A DNA stretch of 64,000 bases from Bretschneidera sinensis (lineage: Eukaryota; Streptophyta; Magnoliopsida; Brassicales; Akaniaceae), in the NCBI GenBank assembly GCA_023935145.1, contig CM043698.1, positions 18,665,001 through 18,729,000 of the forward strand. The letters run 5' to 3'. Below, one piece after another: positions 35,024 to 49,000 of the stretch (positions are counted from its first letter, which is position 1; each line of letters starts with the position of its first letter). Below the pieces are notes generated by a model. That model was not told the origin of the DNA. It did not search any database and saw nothing but the letters and a program-made list of their open reading frames with translations. The translations under genes were made by a program, and so were the position numbers.

Positions 35024-37741
35024 GGACACAATTGCTAGATGAGCTGGCTACAAGCATCAGGTATGCTCCAATGCAGGAAGTGATCTTTCCAATGAAATTA
35101 TAGAATCAAATTATCATATAAGAGATGAAAGATTTTGTGGAGCATGTACTTAATTTGACTGTTATCATGAAATCTTAATATTTAATTTTAGTCCATAATA
35201 TCAGTAACCTGTCAGCATCTAGCTAACTTCTGCTTGTCCCTCATCTGACTTCTGTGATAACAAAATTTTATTTGCAATGGAATTTTGCAGGAGTTTCATA
35301 TTCTTCTGATAATATTCTAATAATGCATTATGTTTTTGTAGTTATCTTATTGTTGTGATGGCAAAGGAGAATAATATGTAATGGCCTCAAGAAAAGGATG
35401 GGTGTTGCTTTAATTGTGCGGTTAATGTGCGCATGACCAATTTTTTTTTTTTTAATAAACTAGTGCGTGTGGATTAAGATTTCATGTTGGGATAAGATAT
35501 GGATTCTGAATTTGACATTTAGCTAATTAATTTTTTGTGCAGTGGATTACGAATTTGACCCTTAACAACCTTGGCTTTTGAAGTATATTAAGGTGTTGTT
35601 AGGTTCATTGCTAATGATTTTGAAGCTATTAACCTCAAAGATCTTTTCTTTTTCTTTTTCTTTTTCTCTTTAAATTGGGCTATACAATGAAACTGACCTT
35701 AAAGATTAGGATCATCCAAAACGTGATTGATGGTTGAGATTTTCTAGGGCATGTGTGATATTTACGTAAGCCCAATCATGTGCATGCGCTACATGATACA
35801 CATTTTAACCGTTAATTGCATCAGTCTACTATTTCCGATGATCTTAGATTGTAGAAAGGGAATTATGTGCTCAATAATTCATACTAGGAAATGCTGCTAA
35901 TGGCAGGTCCCCGAGCTGACAGCAAGCACTAGATGAACTGGGAATCAGTCTAACCGGTTGTTAATGATTCTATTGAAAGGACATGAGTCATAACCAATGA
36001 TAATCTATTTCCCTTGTGCCCTAATTTTAAAGATTTTTCACTAGGAAGTCAAAACAAAAATCTTTCATTTCACAACTGTCATATATATTATTGTTTGTCA
36101 GTACATCGTAAAGGAAGAAGCCAAAGCTAGTTCATACACAGGCTTGCATATATTTGCTTGTGGAAGCAGTCAAAAGGTTAAGATCCTCATTAATCATGCC
36201 AAATTTGGATTTCAATTAAATTTACCGAATAAGAACGCAGAGTAGGCCATTCAAGATTCTCATCCAATTGCCAACTTACCGAAATTTAAAAAAAAAGAGG
36301 AAAGGAAACAGAATAACAGTCAATTTGGTAACTACCATCTTCCAAATAAAATGGGTCTATGTTCGGCAGAATAGAAATTGTTAATGACGAAAGAAAACTC
36401 TCGGTACAGAAGAAAACGAAATAGAGGGTTGATAAGAAATTGGAATCCTCATTAATTTTATATATATTTTTATGTGGAGAAGAGGACAAAATTTGGTTGT
36501 AGACTTGCAGCTGGTAGTTAAGTGAGGGTATGACTAGATAGATGATGTTACGTGTTTCCTTCCCTATATTCTTTCTTTCCTCCCTCACCTGATTCTAACA
36601 TTACGCCCAACTATTTCCTGCCTTCCTCTCCTATTTATACACGTGGGAAAACAAGAATTTTTTTAGGAGAGAGAATAATAATTGTTTGGTACGTGTGGCA
36701 TAATTGTCATCACACTCCCTGTTCATTAATAATTGCAGTGACCAGAAGTTATACAATTTTTTTTAGACTTAGATTTTCTGCACTCAGAGATTCTCTCTAA
36801 ATATCATTACAAAATAATTAAATTTACAGTTATATTTGTGTTATGTTATTATATTTATTTAAATGTTATTAATAAATTCATAAAAATTTGATTTAATTAT
36901 CATAAAATTAATTTATTAATACTCGTTTTTAGTGGTCATATAAGAATTTATATATAAGTTATGATTCGAAATCTTTACCTATAATTTCTTTTTTATTTAA
37001 TTAGTATATTATTCTTTTTAAAAAATATATATATTAGTATACTGCTTTAAGAGGCGTGCTCATAATTCGGGTGGTATGTGGGAGCCACATGAGAAGATAG
37101 ATGCACTGGCTGATGCAAATGGGCAGCCCACCACACTTGTCCTTTCGCCTCTCTCCAACCGCCGACGCCGATTTGTACTCGGTTTATTTAGAGTTTTCAT
37201 CTGCTGTGTAAAAGATCATACTTTTAAATCTAATCAACCACTTAAAGACTTCCACGTCTAACAGTAAGCTTAGTGTTTACTTGGCAGCCAATATTTGGCC
37301 TAAAGAATTGGAGAAGTTAAATATAGCTTTCACAGAGGATGGAGCCTCTTGATCTTATTTCTGTGTTTAGAACTTTAGTGTGAGCTATAAAAAAATTAAA
37401 ACGAGAAAAATCAGAGAAATAAAATACTCCTATACAGAGCCCCGAAAAGAGATAAGAGAGAGAGAAGAGAGGCGAAGAAGAGAATCCATTTTACGCCTCT
37501 TCTCTCTCTTTTTCGCTCTCTGTTTCCTTTGTCTCTCTTCCCTATTCAATTCTCTTACACGGAAGGGAAGGGAAGGGAAGGGAAGAGAAGAGAAGAGAAA
37601 GAGAACCATTTGCAATCTATCTCCCCCCACCCCAAAGCCGCATCTATTTATTTGTTAGACAAAATTTTTCGTTTTGTCCTCTGGGGGATTTGAGATCGTT
37701 GTCGCTGCTGCTGCTGCTGCTGTTGTTATTTGGTGGTGAAA
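35024..37741. other. Intergenic region between SET and syntaxin-like genes
   Basis: No gene is recognised. It probably holds the SET 3' untranslated region (from 35024) and the promoter and leader of the next gene. A (TTTTTC)n tract lies at 35641-35670. From 37430 to 37620 the sequence is extremely purine- or pyrimidine-biased, including repeated GGGAA/GAGAA units (37562-37600), consistent with a 5' untranslated leader. A short CTG run lies at 37705-37722. Confidence 0.6.
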
Positions 37742-38914
37742 ATGATGGTAGCAAACAGTTTTGATTTATGGCAAAAGGATGCTTTCTTTTCTGCGGCTGA
37801 AGAGGTTCAAGAATCTGCAGATATGTATGTTTCGTTCTTCTTTTCATGGGATTTTTTGATGTGGGCACAGATAGTTTTTTATAGGGCTTTGAGTGATTGG
37901 AATCTGTTTGTTAGATTTTCTGCCAGAATTCTTAATAAAATCTTTTATTTGACAGCTTGTTTTTTTTTTTTACTTTTCTTTTAATGAGGGTATGGCTATC
38001 TTAGTTTGGATGTTAGCGAATTGTTATGTTGGTGCTCTATATGATCCCAAATTACATGTTTCATGGTGTTATTGAATTCTAGTTTTCTATAGTAGTATCT
38101 ATTTAGACTTCTTTTAATTGTTGACAAATTGGAATGAAAGGAAAAAAAAGGTAGAGAAACTATGGAATTGCTAGAAATCCAAACTCATGGTGAAAAGTTA
38201 AGTTTTCATGTTTTCTATGATTGTTTGCAAGATAAGATGAATTCACTGCCCCATGTATAGTAAATTATTGTCCCAAAAGTGTTAAACAAGCCAGTTTCAT
38301 CGAAGTTGCAAAAGCTTAAAATTATTTATAACCAAAATATTTTTTTCTTCTGCTGCAAACTCAATATACCAGGGGATCTCTTATATGGTGTCCAACTTTC
38401 ACCTTTTTTTAAACATCATACGGATTTAAATAATTTCTTACAGTTCTTGGTAATTAGCAATTCATGGGAATATTAATTCGGCATTATTTTTATTGCTTTT
38501 GTTTTAATAGAATGGCATCAGCATACAGGATCTGGGTAAGGGAGAAGAGAGAAGGGCGAGCACCAGAGGATTTGGATGAGCTTTGTAGGGAGCTGCAAGC
38601 CGCTTTAGGTACTGCAAAATGGCAGGTGCGTTCTTTCTTGTTCCCTTACACTGTGTTTGATAGTTTGGAGCGGAAGGGAGGGGAGGGGAAGGGAGGGAGG
38701 GAGGAAGTGGTATTTAAAGGGATGAAAAGGTAGCGTGGTTACCCTTCCTTTGTTTGAATGTTAAAATAAATAAAAAAATAGGAGAGTAAAGTATATTCCC
38801 TTTGTTTGGCTAGAAGGGAAAGGGGAAGGGAATAGTTATATTAATAAGTTTCAATCCTCTCCCCTCCTATACCCCCCAAGTCAGGGTTTATTAAAATATG
38901 GTGTTTGGAGGTGA

Positions 38915-38947
<33 letters not shown>

Positions 38948-41900
38948 GGGGGGGGGGGAGGGAAGGGGTTTAAATCCCCAAAATCCCCTTCCCCTCTCTC
39001 TTTAAAAAACTCAAAAACAGGGGTATGATACCCAATCCCCTCCCCTCCAATTCACACTGTCCCAAACACACTGTTATGTTTGGCATCCCTGCTATTTACT
39101 TCTTGTTGGAAAATATTAGCACTAGGACAATTTTTTATAAGAAAAAAGTGTAGTATAAAACGGCACCAAGGGGGTGCTGCCCATGTATATTAGCACTAGG
39201 ACATTAACGGGAAAACTTGAGGAACAGTAAAAGAAATACAGTTTGAATTTATATCGTCCATTATTCCAGTTTCCAGTAATGGAAACATTAGTTTCAAGAA
39301 TAGTGTTGATAAAGACTTGAAGTGTCTGCTGGCTTTCTCAGGACCTAGTTGTTGAAAAATTGGCAATAAAGTTTCAAACCTATTTTATTTCCTAAACATG
39401 TTCTCATTGACAGAGCATATTGAGACCCGCTTTAGGTTTTGCTTTCTATCTTTAGCTGGTCAATCGGCCTTCTCAAATAGTAATTATGTATTATTCGACT
39501 GTGAATTTTGAATCAGTTGGAAGAGTTCGAGAAGGCTGTCAGGTTGAGCCATAGGCATCGTCCTGATGATACGGCAGCTACTAGGCATGGACAATTTGTT
39601 GCTGCGATTGAAAACCAAATTTCTCATGTAGAAGCTTCATTAAGGGAAACTTTTAGTGAGGAAGGAAAGCAACCCCTTCGTTGGATAAATCTGGATGAAG
39701 ATGAACGAAATGATCTAGCCATGTTTCTCTCTGGAACTTCCCAAACCTCGCAAAGTGTGAAAGATGAATGCATCAAGTTCAGACCTTCTATGAAAAGCTC
39801 TCTTTTGGAAAACTGTCACAATAGAAATGATGCAGACCTAATTCCTGATGCTACATGCAGCAGAGATATTTCTGATGAAATAAAAGGTTCCGAAGATGTT
39901 GTTAGTATTGATAAGGATGCTGACTGTGTCATAGACATAGAAGAACAAGGAATTCCTGGAAGGAGGAAGGAAATAATATGTCAGCAAGATAAAACAAGCG
40001 GTACAAGAAGAACATGGAGTTCACCAAATTTCAGTTCTTTGAAGATTGTAATTGCCGACGAAGATGAAGAGAGGAATAAGTTAATGGCAGGTGTTGAGGC
40101 CACTCCTAAAGTAAAGGGGTCAAAGACTTTCTTTTGGATGCAAAGGTGTTGTGAACATCGTCAACCAAAGGGAGCAGTTAATCTTTTCAATCAGGTAAGA
40201 TGTTATATATACTAAAAACAAACACTAAATTATGTTTCATTTTGAAATGATATTGTTTTACCTGACGAGAGGAGGAAGGGGCGAGAAAAATATGGTTTTC
40301 ATATTTAATCCCTTCTTTCTGCTTAGGATATGGTTACAGAAGAAGATCGTATTTTGTTTAATGATGAAGATATATATGTTTTGATGCTTGAACATAATTA
40401 TGTTGTAAGTTCCTGGAAAGTCTTACAAGTCTAATGTTCTGCAGATCTTCGGTAAGGTCGGTGGTTTCCAAAGACCACTGCATAGTCCGGCGCACTTGCA
40501 ATTGAGTTGTTCAGTCCAAGTGACACTTGCCTTAATGCTAACTGTTTTTCTAATTGGTAAGTTTTGGGTCTTTGTGAACATAAAAATGTTTTTCTGTAAG
40601 TAGTCCAGGAGCATCCACTACTTGGAAGTAATTATGTTTATTCATGAAGTAACTCTTATCTCTGCTTACTCCATTAGTTTCCATTCTTTTCTATTGTCTG
40701 ATAAACTAACAAAATTGCTTTTGGAATCTGGAACAACATGAAATTTGATCTATACTGTTCAACCTGTTGAATAAATCAAACTGTGGACACAATAGTTCTA
40801 TCATATGAAATAGTAAGAAGACAAAACATTGTTCAAATCTTAGTTATAATTTGACTCTTGTATGCTTAACTGAAGACCGGCTCATTTGCTTTGTGACTGT
40901 TGAATTCACACTAGGAATTCCTAGGATGGTAATTTTCCACAGTACAGTAGTCAGATTCATGGGTGGAAGAAGGGATATTTGCTTTCGGAAAGTGCTCTAT
41001 TGTCAACAAATAATTCAGTGTAAAACAAATTTAGGGACTGTAATTTTTAGGAAATGCTTTTTTGCGACCTCTTGGTGGTGGTTTTATAATCAGAAGAATT
41101 AAAGGAGAAAAATAGTTGGGGAAAGGAAATTTTCTTATGGAAGGTGCTCTATTATCAACATTCAATCCAATGTATAAAAGGATTAGGTAATAAGACAAGT
41201 CTTGTGGCTGTAAGAAGTACATTTTGCAACCTCTTCGTCCTAACTTTATAACGTTAGCAGTAAGCTGGTTTTGGTTATGTTTTCTAGGAAATACTTTAAC
41301 GAGCATGTTGAAAATTAAAATGTTCTGACTCAACATTGCCAAGGTCATTTATAACTCTTGTGGACCTTAGAATCCTGTTCTTCCTTGATTTTTTTATTTG
41401 ACTACATCCTAAAACATTTTCTCTCGATTAGCAATGTATATCTGATTGTTTTGTCAATCTTGATAGTTTGCTTGAAGTTTTACACAATTTGGAGAGTACT
41501 AATGAATAAATTTCGTAAGCATTTACTTTAGCACAGTCATCACTGGTATCGTTGTTTGGATATTTTCTACACATGCACAAACACAAATACAAGATTTTTG
41601 GTATTACAAAAATAGCAGTGTGTGTGAAGTTCCATTTAAAAGAACCTGGTTCTTCAAAAGGTTATGCCAAAAGAAGTAAAATTTTGTGAATGCAATTCAT
41701 TATCACGGCCATGTCTGCATGTAGGAATTATAAATAACCATAAAGTTATTGAAGTCTTGGGTCTCATATTTTAAGCTACATTTCCATCAGTGGTCTAGCA
41801 TTTGAAGAAGGATTATTGTATTTGCTAGCATCACATGTAGCTTTGAACCATGCTTATGTTAAGTGTAGTTGCAGCCTGGACAGTGAGTTATTTCTGAACC

Positions 41901-42110
41901 ATGGAGGAAATAAGCTTGATATTGTTGAAATTCTTGTTGACGAGAATGTGTAATAAATTTTGGATGAACTTATCTGTGAATTTTGTGTGGCTAATATTTT
42001 TGGTTTCTTCTTATCAAAGAAATATTTTTGGTTTCTTATCTAGAAACAATGCTAATGAAGGGTTTCATTTTACTATCCTTGCAGTGCCTTTTGTATTTTA
42101 TTCAACTTGA
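37742..42110 (+). CDS. Syntaxin-6 N-terminal-domain protein (t-SNARE family member, 5 exons)
   Basis: Predicted exons: 37742-37824, 38511-38625, 39517-40194, 40445-40556, 42085-42110, giving 337 aa in frame. Residues about 5-105 form a syntaxin-6 N-terminal three-helix domain: NSFDLWQKDAFFSAAEEVQ, AYRIWVREK, ELCRELQAALGTAKWQLEEF and RHGQFVAAIENQI. In SYP6-type proteins this domain acts in trans-Golgi/endosome traffic. The middle (about 120-290) is acidic and low in complexity. A single membrane segment (about 316-335, VQVTLALMLTVFLIVPFVFY) ends the protein, as in tail-anchored SNAREs. I do not see a canonical SNARE heptad block before it. It resembles Arabidopsis At2g18860/At4g30240 as I recall them. 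The start ATG is the first of two tandem ATGs; the short last exon is the least certain part. Confidence 0.85.
38649..39073. mobile_element. Tourist-like MITE in intron 2 of the syntaxin-like gene
   Basis: 425 bp bounded by CACTGTGTTTG and CAAACACACTG with TTA on both outer sides (38646-38648 and 39074-39076), the pattern of PIF/Harbinger-derived MITEs. The subterminal parts are G-rich on the left and C-rich on the right, so the ends can pair over a longer distance. Inside is a TA run followed by poly-T and poly-G (38918-38960). It codes for nothing. Confidence 0.75.
39130..39186 (-). mobile_element. Tiny LINE/SINE tail with 17-bp target-site duplication
   Basis: 57 bp, flanked by the identical 17-mer atattagcactaggaca (39113-39129 and 39187-39203). 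On the minus strand it reads acatgggcagcacccccttgg..., ending in an A-rich tail, the same family as 25785-25933. The perfect long duplication shows a recent, heavily 5'-truncated target-primed insertion in intron 2. Confidence 0.85.
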
Positions 42111-45100
42111 GAACAAAACGATGGTTTGCTGCTCTTGATCAAGATGGCAGGTAATTTTATTGCCTCAAATGGTAAAATGCAGTAATGAGATATTACAATA
42201 CAATTTTAAATTTGGACGGTGAGGTGAGATAAAGATTTTTCCGTTTGGATTTTATTGACAGGATATGAAATTTTGGCCCAAACTTGGAATGGATTTTTTT
42301 TTTTCACTTCTTAAGAATCATTTTATAGAAGCAGTGTCCTTCATCTTCTTCTTTCCCATTTATTAATGCATTATGCACTTACAATGTGGAATCTGAGGAG
42401 CTAAGTTAAGAGTGCAAATTGCGTTACTCAAACTGAGAAGCTGTTTGAGTTACTGGATTCTGCACCCCCCCTCCCCCCACATTCTGCGCTTCTGTATTCT
42501 TCTGTCCTTGAGATTTTGATGTATTCTTCTTTCTTGTCTTTGACTTCTGTTATAACATATAATCTCATGACCCACGATATTCATGATGAGCTAATAGCAT
42601 AGTCAGTTAGGGACAAGTTATGATGCATATTTAACTATTCCACCTTCAACTTTTCTTTCAATCATGGAAAAATTAACCATAAAGGCCTCCCATGTGGCTT
42701 AAGGTGAGGATTTTAACAGTTGAGAGCTTCTATGATAGCTTGTTTAGTAGTATATTTTAGGATCAGTAATAATCTTTTCTATCTAGTGATGTTGAAATGG
42801 TCCTCTGCTTAAGCATCAGTATAAAACAGTTTTAATCGACCTCCGCTTCAATTTCAATTATTTGTTTTACTCTTTTATAAGTTATACTCTCTAAAAACTT
42901 TAAGTTTTGGTGATTTAAGTTGCATTTAAGCAACTCCCAAACAAGGCCTTAAAATAGTTGCAATTGGTTGTTGTTTGAAATTTATATTCAACAAAAAAAT
43001 TTCCTTTTTCTGTTTCTGTATACGCTTGCTAATTTCTTTGTGTTCGGGCAGAGGCTGGGACATTATTTGGCTAGCATTTGGGTAATCACTTATTATATCA
43101 TTTTTGCTTGCAGAAGCAAGAAACGTACTTTCATGTTCTAGTCAGTTTTTTATATCTAATTTCATAGGCATGCAAGCATGATTACTGTATTCTGCTACCC
43201 TTTGTCAATATACTAGAAATGTAACCTAGGCGGTACTTTATATTCCCTTTGGAATTTCAGGATTAAGGTCACTTCTAATATTCAATGTCTTATACGTGCA
43301 GGTATCGAAGATTCTTCTAAGACAAGGAAAACCTGTACAGTTGGGATTCTCATGATTCCAAACATCTGCCCAGTTATTTTCAAGGTTTAGGAGTTGGCTG
43401 AACTTCCTCTCATGAGCACGGGTATACCTAGCAACAGGAATAGGTTATCTGCCTTGTTAAATTCAAGGTTTAGCTGCTAAACTTCTTCTCAAGAACACTG
43501 GTAGACTTAGCATCAGGAATAGGTTATCGATACAGATTTGCTTGCCCAAGATGTAGATGCATTCATATAGTTTTAAACATGTACTCTCAGGAGTATCTGG
43601 TAATGTAGACAATCCATCTAAAGTAAAGAGGAGATGACACTGATTGTTAATTATGGTTGTTTACATGTTCTACCGTTGCCTTTTTGTAAAGAAAGGCTAT
43701 ATTTGCTTGTAATATCTGTAGTTTGTGCCGAATTTTATTCACTTGTCTTTTTCCTTTCTTATTTTTTCAGTATAGTATATTTCTCGTCTGGTGGTGATTT
43801 GCTTTAGCTTATTGACATTCTTTATATTTCTCTCGTGGAATATAACAAGTCTTGGCAGAAGGAATTTGTCGCTAGTGGAAATGCTGCATTAGTGTAGCTT
43901 TCTGCATATATCGCTCTCCTCGCCACATATGGAGTACAAAGCAGAAGGTGGAGCATTGGCTACCAATAGACATTGAATATTATATTTCCAACATTGCATG
44001 ATATATATTGCTTCCGTCGATAAGTTTAGCCTTTGACGTTTTACAAACTTATTTTTGTTTGTGTTCTTAAGTTCTACTATTGTTTTATTAAAATCTCAAT
44101 CAAAAACTTTTTTTTTTTTATAAATTTTAAACCAAAATTATTTTTAGGTCGAACGATACCTAGTGATGATATATAATGGAGGCAACTCACTCTTTTATAA
44201 AACCATCTATAGAGCTAGATTGAAGATGCCCCTCTGCCTTGCTGGCTGGTTTTCTATTTTTAATAGCAAGTGGCTATGAGTCGTGAAGCAATTAGGATGT
44301 GCCCAGTAAGAGAAAAAAGTGTTTAAAAAAAATATGTGAATTAAATTTATTGTATTTAGTAGAAGAAAAAAATGATAAAAAAAATTAAGATAATTGATTT
44401 TTTTTAATTTCATATGCAAATCATAATCATTTAAAATTGAGAGGATCGGAGAGTGAGATAAGAGAAAAAAATAAGATTATCAATTTTTGTCAATTAATAT
44501 CCATTTGATTTCTTATATTAATATCTATTAACATTATGAAGAATATAATGATAAAATAATATTATTTACATTTTTTTTTACAGTCACTTTTTTACTCTAT
44601 TAAAAAGGGTAAGACAAAATTATATTCTCTTTTTTTAGTTTTCTATCCTCTTTAATAAGCACATGAAAGAAAACAGTTTTTTAGTTTTTTTATCTTTTTA
44701 ATTTTCAGTCTATTTACTTTTCTTTTGTACTAATCACAACTTAAAAGAGAAAGATAAAAATAAGTTTCTGAAAATTTTAAAGGACAAAAAAGAAAATTTT
44801 CAGAAAGATAGGGACCTTTGCCAGGCTCTTGTGCGAAACTTCAATTATATTTTTTTTCCAAACAATTGGAGAAATTTAATTTTGGTCTTCCAATTACATT
44901 TTTTATCAATTAACCTACGGACTAATTAATTGATTTCAATATAAAATAAAATAAAAATAGTAAAAAGTAGTATCATAGTGCAATAGTTACAATTTACTAT
45001 GGTTTTTGGTTGTGCTTGCATAATATCAAATTTAATTTCAATTCCAAAGTTTGGTTTAACGGAACAAGATGCAAATATTATGATAACCCAATCTCATAAT

Positions 45101-46087
45101 ATCCATTCAATTCCCTTGTTTGGTCGGACAATAAAGTAGGAATTGCAATTCCAAAACAATCCAAATTGATGCAAAACATGAAATAGGAAAAGACAAATCC
45201 TCCTATCATTTGGGATTCTGCAAACAATTTGAATAACTTATAGTCCTGTTTGACCAAAAAAAAAAAAACTGCACATAAATCATTATATTTTTACATTACC
45301 TTAACATATTTCAATATTACAATATTTTGGTTGCTTTTATTGATTATGAAAAGACACATTTGTTTTACAAATGAATGATCCTTCTTTTATGGCATGTTCC
45401 AAAACTAAAAATTTCATGTGTTTTTAATATTTTTTCTTATCAATGGAAAAAAATAAAAAAATATTATAAATATTGTATAAAGAATAGACAATAAACAAAA
45501 TTATTCATTGATTAAGAAAACATTTAAATAGATATAAAATAATATTATATATTGCCATTAAATGATTTATTACGTTTTTCTTCACTTGTTAGTCTTAAAT
45601 ATAATAGTTTATTTTTTTTCCATGTGTAGTGAATAAATTTTATAAAAAAAAACATATGAAGGTGAAAAAATCTCAATGATGATCCCTTTACATTGAAATT
45701 ATATCTTTAAAAAAAGTTAAAAATAAGTATTATTTTATGTTTAAAAAAACTGGGTATTTTCTTTAAGTTAATGTGTGCCAAACTTAAATTTAATCATATA
45801 GTTTATGTTTTCTTGAATAAAATTTGAAACTAAATTAAATTAAATAAAAATAAATGTATAAAAAGAAGCATATTCCATTTCTCAATTGTTGGGGGTCTTG
45901 CTTAGCCTAAAAACAAAGTTGAAAAGACTCATTTGGCATTACATCTATACGATATTTATATATTATCGCAAGTGCCCTCCATCTCGCAGGAGCATTTTCC
46001 TCTTCCATTGGTAATTGGTACACGAAGAAAGAAAGAAAGAAAGAAAGGGAAAAGAGAAGAAAAGAAAGGAAAGGAAAATAAAAGGAA
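42111..46087. other. Intergenic region between syntaxin-like and DUF89 genes
   Basis: No gene is recognised. The first part, to about 43900, has spliced-looking AG sites (for example before 43302) but no continuing frame and may be 3' untranslated sequence. From 44050 to 45900 it is extremely A+T-rich. A TATA-like tataaaaag lies near 45857, and a GAAA/GGAAA purine tract (46023-46085) directly precedes the DUF89 start, probably as its leader. Confidence 0.6.
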
Positions 46088-49000
46088 ATGGAGAGTGATT
46101 CAGAGATGGTTCCCTTCCCTTTGCTATTGACGCCGATCGAATCAAACTACAGGGCATGCACCATTCCCTATAGGTTCCCATCTGACAATCCAAGAAAGCC
46201 AACCCCTACAGAGATCGCCTGGATTGACCTCTTCCACAATTCAATCCCCTCTTTCAAGTCAGTCTCTCTTATTTTCCATGCTTCTCTTTGCTTATTAGTA
46301 TTGAGTTCTTGTTTTCATTTAATCCAATTATAATTATGTGTTCATCATAAATGGTTAAAAACTGGGTTTTTTTTTTGCCTTGTAGTGGCGGCATTTGTTT
46401 ATTGACTTCTTGGAGGACCATCCCTTATTGTTAAAGGGTTTCCTATTTTCGTTTCATTTCATGTATGAAGTGGATGTGTTTTTAGGTTATCAGCTTATAA
46501 TTTCAATTGGGTTTCTCAATCTTTTACGTATTGCATCGAAGCTGATATGCTTGCAGATGTTTATGTGATGAAGAAAAATCCAATATTGACTTTTATTTGT
46601 TGCAGAAAACGAGCAGAGAGCGATACTAGTGTTCCTGATGCTCCTTCTAGAGCTGAAAATTTTGCTCAAAGGTACTCCCTATTTGTTTTTTAATTGTATT
46701 TTTTTTTTTTATCATTTTCTGACCATGCTACGAGAATAGGAAACGATTTCTTTTTTCTTAGCAAACTTTTGGACGATAATATTAGTAGCATTTCGGTACT
46801 AAGCTTCTGTGGGTTTGTAGTTTTAGAAGCTAATTTGATTTCGTGCTGCAAAATGATACTGATTACACCATTGTCCTTCGTAAGATTAGGAATGTGCGTA
46901 TCTAGTGGGTGCTTGTTTCAGTTGACCATATAAATTTCTGTGAGAAACTATATTGTTATATGTTGTCTTGATTGTGATTCAAAGCTGCATGATTATTTGA
47001 ACTAGAGGAATTTCTGATTAAATTGCGTGATTGTGTACAAACTTCTGGAAGGTATTCCGAGATACTTGAAGACTTGAAGAAAGATCCTGAAAGTCATGGT
47101 GGGCTGCCTGATTGCGTTGTAAGTTAAGTTCCACACTATTAGTTTCCACTTAAATTTTCCATTTTCTGAGTGATTTTTTCTCAAAGATGCATATTTGAAC
47201 TATCACCCTTCCACGAAGAGGCTAAGCTTTCTTTCTTATGGTTTTCTTGGGGTGATATTCTAGCTACTCTGCAGAATTCGTGAGCAAATCCTCAGAGAAT
47301 TGGGATTTAGGGATATATTCAAGAAAGTGAAGGTAAGTACTAACTTTTTACATTGCAGTTTTCCTACATGTTAAAACTTTAGATTGATTTGATATGCTAC
47401 TGCTGAAGGAAAATGTTAAGTCATCTATTATGAAGGCAGAAAATCTAATAGCTTGGAAGAACAGTACTGGTGGGATTTTTTGCTATATATTGAGACCTTT
47501 CATGGAAACATAGAATCAATGGTGAGGTTGTGAGAGCTAAATTCGATGTGAGGTAGAGAGGAAGAGGATTAAAAATATTTTCCAGTGTTTTGCCTTTTCT
47601 CTACTTGAGCACTTTCTCCTTTCTATGGAAAATTGATATAGGATGAAGAAAATGCAAAGGCTATATCCCTATTTGAGGATGTAGTTCGTCTTAATGATGA
47701 TATTGAAGATGGAGGAAAGCGTTTAGAAAATCTGGTTAGAGGAATATTTGCTGGAAACATCTTTGACCTTGGTTCTGCACAGGTAATTATCTTTTCCTAA
47801 TCTAATCTAATATCGTATTTTCTTTTAAGCAGCTCCTACTCTGTTTACAAGTGGAATTGTAATTATTGGTGTATTTTTAATTTATCATAATTTGATGTTC
47901 TATGGAACCAAGTCTTTAATCCCAATTAATGCTCGGTAAGTTGAATCGTTGATTTCCATTCAACTCTATTTGAGTCCATAACCTCGATTGAATCAGAGAT
48001 TTTCATTTGTTTGCTCTCCGGCTCTCCCCATTGTCCCATGTATTGTTAAGACTTTATGGCTTCATCTCTTTCAGTGACGCCTTCAAGTTGAATTTGTATC
48101 AGCCTTCTTTGCTCATAGCACAGCCTTATGAGTTTCTATGCAACCATTAGCTTCTGACAAATGCATTCAGTTGTTCCTACAATATGTTCTACAACACATA
48201 TTTACATATTGTCAGCTTTTGTATCTCAGAAAATGTGTACAGTTCTAAATAGCACTTAATTTTATGTGCACTTGTTTTTTCATTTCTTGAAGCTAGCTGA
48301 GGTTTTCTCAAGGGATGGAATGTCCTTCTTGGCTAGTTGTCAAAACCTTGTTCCACGACCTTGGGTTATTGATGACTTAGACACCTTTAAATCAAAATGG
48401 AGCAAGAAATCTTGGAACAAGGTGAGTTACACATGTCCCTTATTTTATCTATATCTCTTTTTCTGTGAGGCTTATCACAACTCTGAAAGATATTGATGCT
48501 TCTATACATGCATCTTATGCCCTAACCACTTCCTTTCTTTTTCATGACAGGCAGTCATTTTTGTTGATAATTCTGGTGCAGATATAATTTTGGGTATTTT
48601 ACCATTTGCAAGGGAATTACTCCGTCGTGGAACTCAGGTTTGCTTTTAGCTAAGTTTTGCAGTCAAAAAGCCCAAAAGTATTTTAGTTAAATTATTGAAT
48701 GTAACATATATGGTTTATAAATTTGTCAAGTAAAACGATTAATTGTCCAACTGCTATAAAATAGAGATGATGATGATCTTGTGCTATCTTCCTCCCTAAG
48801 TAAGCATTTTGTTTTGCACATCGATAAGGCTATGCATCTGCATGTTTCAGGATGTTGTTACTAAAAACTTGGTTTATTTCTCTTTAAAAAAGTTTGTCTA
48901 TGAACTATGAGTTTGGTACATTATATGGTCAAACTTGTGGGTTTTTCATTTGAACATGACAACTGCAGCAGTTGCGTATGATTGATACCAGAATACTTGA

